From Acidobacteriaceae bacterium (GTDB taxonomy: Bacteria > Acidobacteriota > Terriglobia > Terriglobales > SbA1): DNA of 6,406 nt. Shown here one piece after another: positions 4,874 through 6,406 of this stretch (positions within the stretch are counted from its first letter, which is position 1; every line of letters starts with the position of its first letter). The stretch covers positions 1 through 6,406 of the forward strand of contig PLEA01000161.1 of the NCBI GenBank assembly GCA_003136335.1, in the 5' to 3' direction. Below the pieces are notes generated by a model. It did no database searches. It saw nothing but the letters and a program-made list of their open reading frames with translations, and was not told the DNA's origin. A program made the position numbers and the translations under genes.

Positions 4874-6406
4874 TCACCCCAATTCCTTCAGCTTATTCTG
4901 CGTTTTCTCTTGCAGAACGAAAAGTTCCTGCCCGCGCCTGCGCAGGCCTTCCACTACTTTCTCCGGAGCCTTGGCGAGAAACTGCTGGTTTCCTAACTGC
5001 TTCTGATTGTTAGCTAACTCTTTTTCAATTTTCTCCAACTCCTTGGTAAGCCGGTCGCCCTCGGCGGCCGCATCGATTTGTCTCTCGTAGATTACGTGCA
5101 CATCGAAGCGCGCAGTTCCGCGTGCACTCGGCCGGCTGGCCAGAGAGCCTTCAACAAATGCGATCTTCTCGACATTGCCCAACCGCTCGACCGCGCCATG
5201 ATTCTGCTCGATCATCTTACGAATTCCGAGCTCTTGCGCAAACACTTCGATAGGTACCTTTACCTTGGGTTCGACTTTCAGTTCCGCCCGCAGGTTGCGC
5301 ACGCTGACGATCAGATCCTGCAGGATCGCCATCTCAGTCTCGGCGGCAAGATTCAATTGCTTCTTATCCGCCTGCGGATATTCTGCCAGCGCGATTGACT
5401 TGTAAGGAGCCTTGCCTTCATAGATCGCCTGCCAGATTTCTTCCGTGATAAACGGCATAACCGGATGCAGCAAGCGCAGCGATGCATCGAACAAATTGAC
5501 CAGGTTCGAGGAAGCCTTCAGCGCAACGCTCTTATCGGCGCCCTCTTCGAAAGTCAGTCGCGGTTTAATCAGTTCCAGGTACCAGTCGCAGAATTCTCCC
5601 CAGAAAAAATCGTAAATGCGATTGGCAGCTTCATGAAAGCGATAGGTAGCGAGCGCGTCATTCACGTCGGACACAGCGCGATTGAATCGCGAAAGAATCC
5701 AGCGGTCCTCAAGAGTAGAGGCTTGAAATCCAGCAACGCCCATGTGGAGACGGTCGCCCTCGGACATCCGGCCAGGCCGCAGGCCCGGCTCGATTCTGTC
5801 CACATTCATGAACATAAACCGTGCCGCATTCCAGATCTTATTGGCGAATGCCCGATACCCATCGGTACGGCTTTCGCTGAAAGCAATGTCCGTGCCCGGC
5901 GCGGCCATCGCCGCCAGCGTAAATCGCGTCGCGTCCGTGCCGAAGCGCTCGATAATCTCCAGCGGATCGATCACGTTGCCCTTGGTCTTCGACATCTTTT
6001 GCCGGTCAGCATCGCGCACCAGTGCGTGGATGTATACGTGTCGGAAGGGCACGCTGTCGTCCTGCTTGTCTGACCACCCGTTGGCCTTCTTGATCGCCGC
6101 ATCCTGCTCGTGTCCCTGCATGAAGTGGCAGCCGAACATGATCATGCGCGCGACCCAGAAGAAGATGATGTCCGGCCCGGTGACGAGGTCGGTGGTCGGA
6201 TAAAATTTCTTCAACGTGTCGGTCTGCTCCGGCCAGCCCATCGTCGCAAACGGCCAGAGCCCGGAGCTGAACCAGGTATCGAGCACATCCGTATCCTGCT
6301 CGATTTTCTGTGACCCGCACTTGGAACACACCGTGGGAGTCTCGCGGGCCACCGTGGTTTCCTTGCAATCGGCGCAGTGCCAGGCGGGAATGCGATGGCC
6401 CCACCA
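4874..6406 (-). CDS. valS: Valyl-tRNA synthetase, C-terminal 510 residues
   Basis: Class Ia aminoacyl-tRNA synthetase that charges tRNA-Val. The 5' part, with the HIGH motif and most of the editing domain, is outside the window. The fragment opens directly at WWGHRIPAW (1-9 of the visible part), the region where the catalytic fold resumes. Two CxxC pairs (C11/C14 and C27/C30) probably bind zinc. DTWFSSGLWPF follows shortly after, then KMSKTKGN (137-144), the ATP-binding KMSKS loop with Thr in place of the second Ser. The helical anticodon-binding domain includes DRWILSRFN and FFWGEFCDWYLELIKPRL. The last about 70 residues are a charged, Leu/Gln-rich antiparallel coiled coil, the tRNA-contacting arm typical of ValRS. 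The frame is uninterrupted from 6406 to the TGA at 4876-4874; a Val (GTG) codon at 6352 is internal and not a start. No frameshift or missing motif is seen. Confidence 0.98.
   Translation of the reverse strand, partial: WWGHRIPAWHCADCKETTVARETPTVCSKCGSQKIEQDTDVLDTWFSSGLWPFATMGWPEQTDTLKKFYPTTDLVTGPDIIFFWVARMIMFGCHFMQGHEQDAAIKKANGWSDKQDDSVPFRHVYIHALVRDADRQKMSKTKGNVIDPLEIIERFGTDATRFTLAAMAAPGTDIAFSESRTDGYRAFANKIWNAARFMFMNVDRIEPGLRPGRMSEGDRLHMGVAGFQASTLEDRWILSRFNRAVSDVNDALATYRFHEAANRIYDFFWGEFCDWYLELIKPRLTFEEGADKSVALKASSNLVNLFDASLRLLHPVMPFITEEIWQAIYEGKAPYKSIALAEYPQADKKQLNLAAETEMAILQDLIVSVRNLRAELKVEPKVKVPIEVFAQELGIRKMIEQNHGAVERLGNVEKIAFVEGSLASRPSARGTARFDVHVIYERQIDAAAEGDRLTKELEKIEKELANNQKQLGNQQFLAKAPEKVVEGLRRRGQELFVLQEKTQNKLKELG

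Noticed and set aside
1..6406. A new defence, mobile or RNA-based system
   Set aside because: Every stretch is accounted for by housekeeping genes, one unknown operon gene and short intergenic repeats. I see no transposase, integrase, nuclease, toxin-antitoxin pair, CRISPR repeat or structured RNA beyond the simple hairpins.

Overview
The window reads as ordinary chromosomal housekeeping DNA from a GC-rich bacterium. All six supported genes lie on the minus strand and are packed closely. Read in the direction of transcription (right to left) the order is valS (5' end outside the window), nadC, birA, coaX, an uncharacterised 237-residue protein gene, and a flavoprotein of the HI0933/BaiN type (3' end outside the window). 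My best guess for the source is an acidobacterium (Acidobacteriota, Terriglobia-like). This is an inference from the gene order, the protein sequences and the palindromic intergenic repeats, recalled rather than searched.

Region by region: 4874-6406 holds the C-terminal 510 residues of valyl-tRNA synthetase. A 57-base spacer with small inverted repeats separates it from nadC (3923-4816), quinolinate phosphoribosyltransferase. A 133-base spacer follows, then birA (2839-3789), a biotin-protein ligase with an N-terminal helix-turn-helix. A GC-rich palindrome at 2806-2844 covers the birA stop codon and ends 13 bases before coaX (1857-2792), type III pantothenate kinase with an unusual Lys/Ala/Ser-rich tail. 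Two sense codons after the coaX stop, in the same frame, a GTG opens the uncharacterised gene (1137-1850). The interval 995-1136 carries a near-perfect palindrome plus a 15-base direct repeat of REP-like appearance. The partial flavoprotein gene fills 1-994. No gene-free stretch exceeds about 150 bases.

Three of the genes supply cofactors: nadC (NAD), birA (biotin attachment to carboxylases) and coaX (coenzyme A). They probably form one transcription unit with the uncharacterised gene. The flavoprotein may be separate, because the repeat lies between. I see no tRNA, rRNA, CRISPR array, insertion sequence, phage gene or defence system, and no new multi-gene system. The points most worth checking are the in-frame coaX-TGA-GTG junction, the uncharacterised protein, the two palindromic repeats and the unclear birA start.
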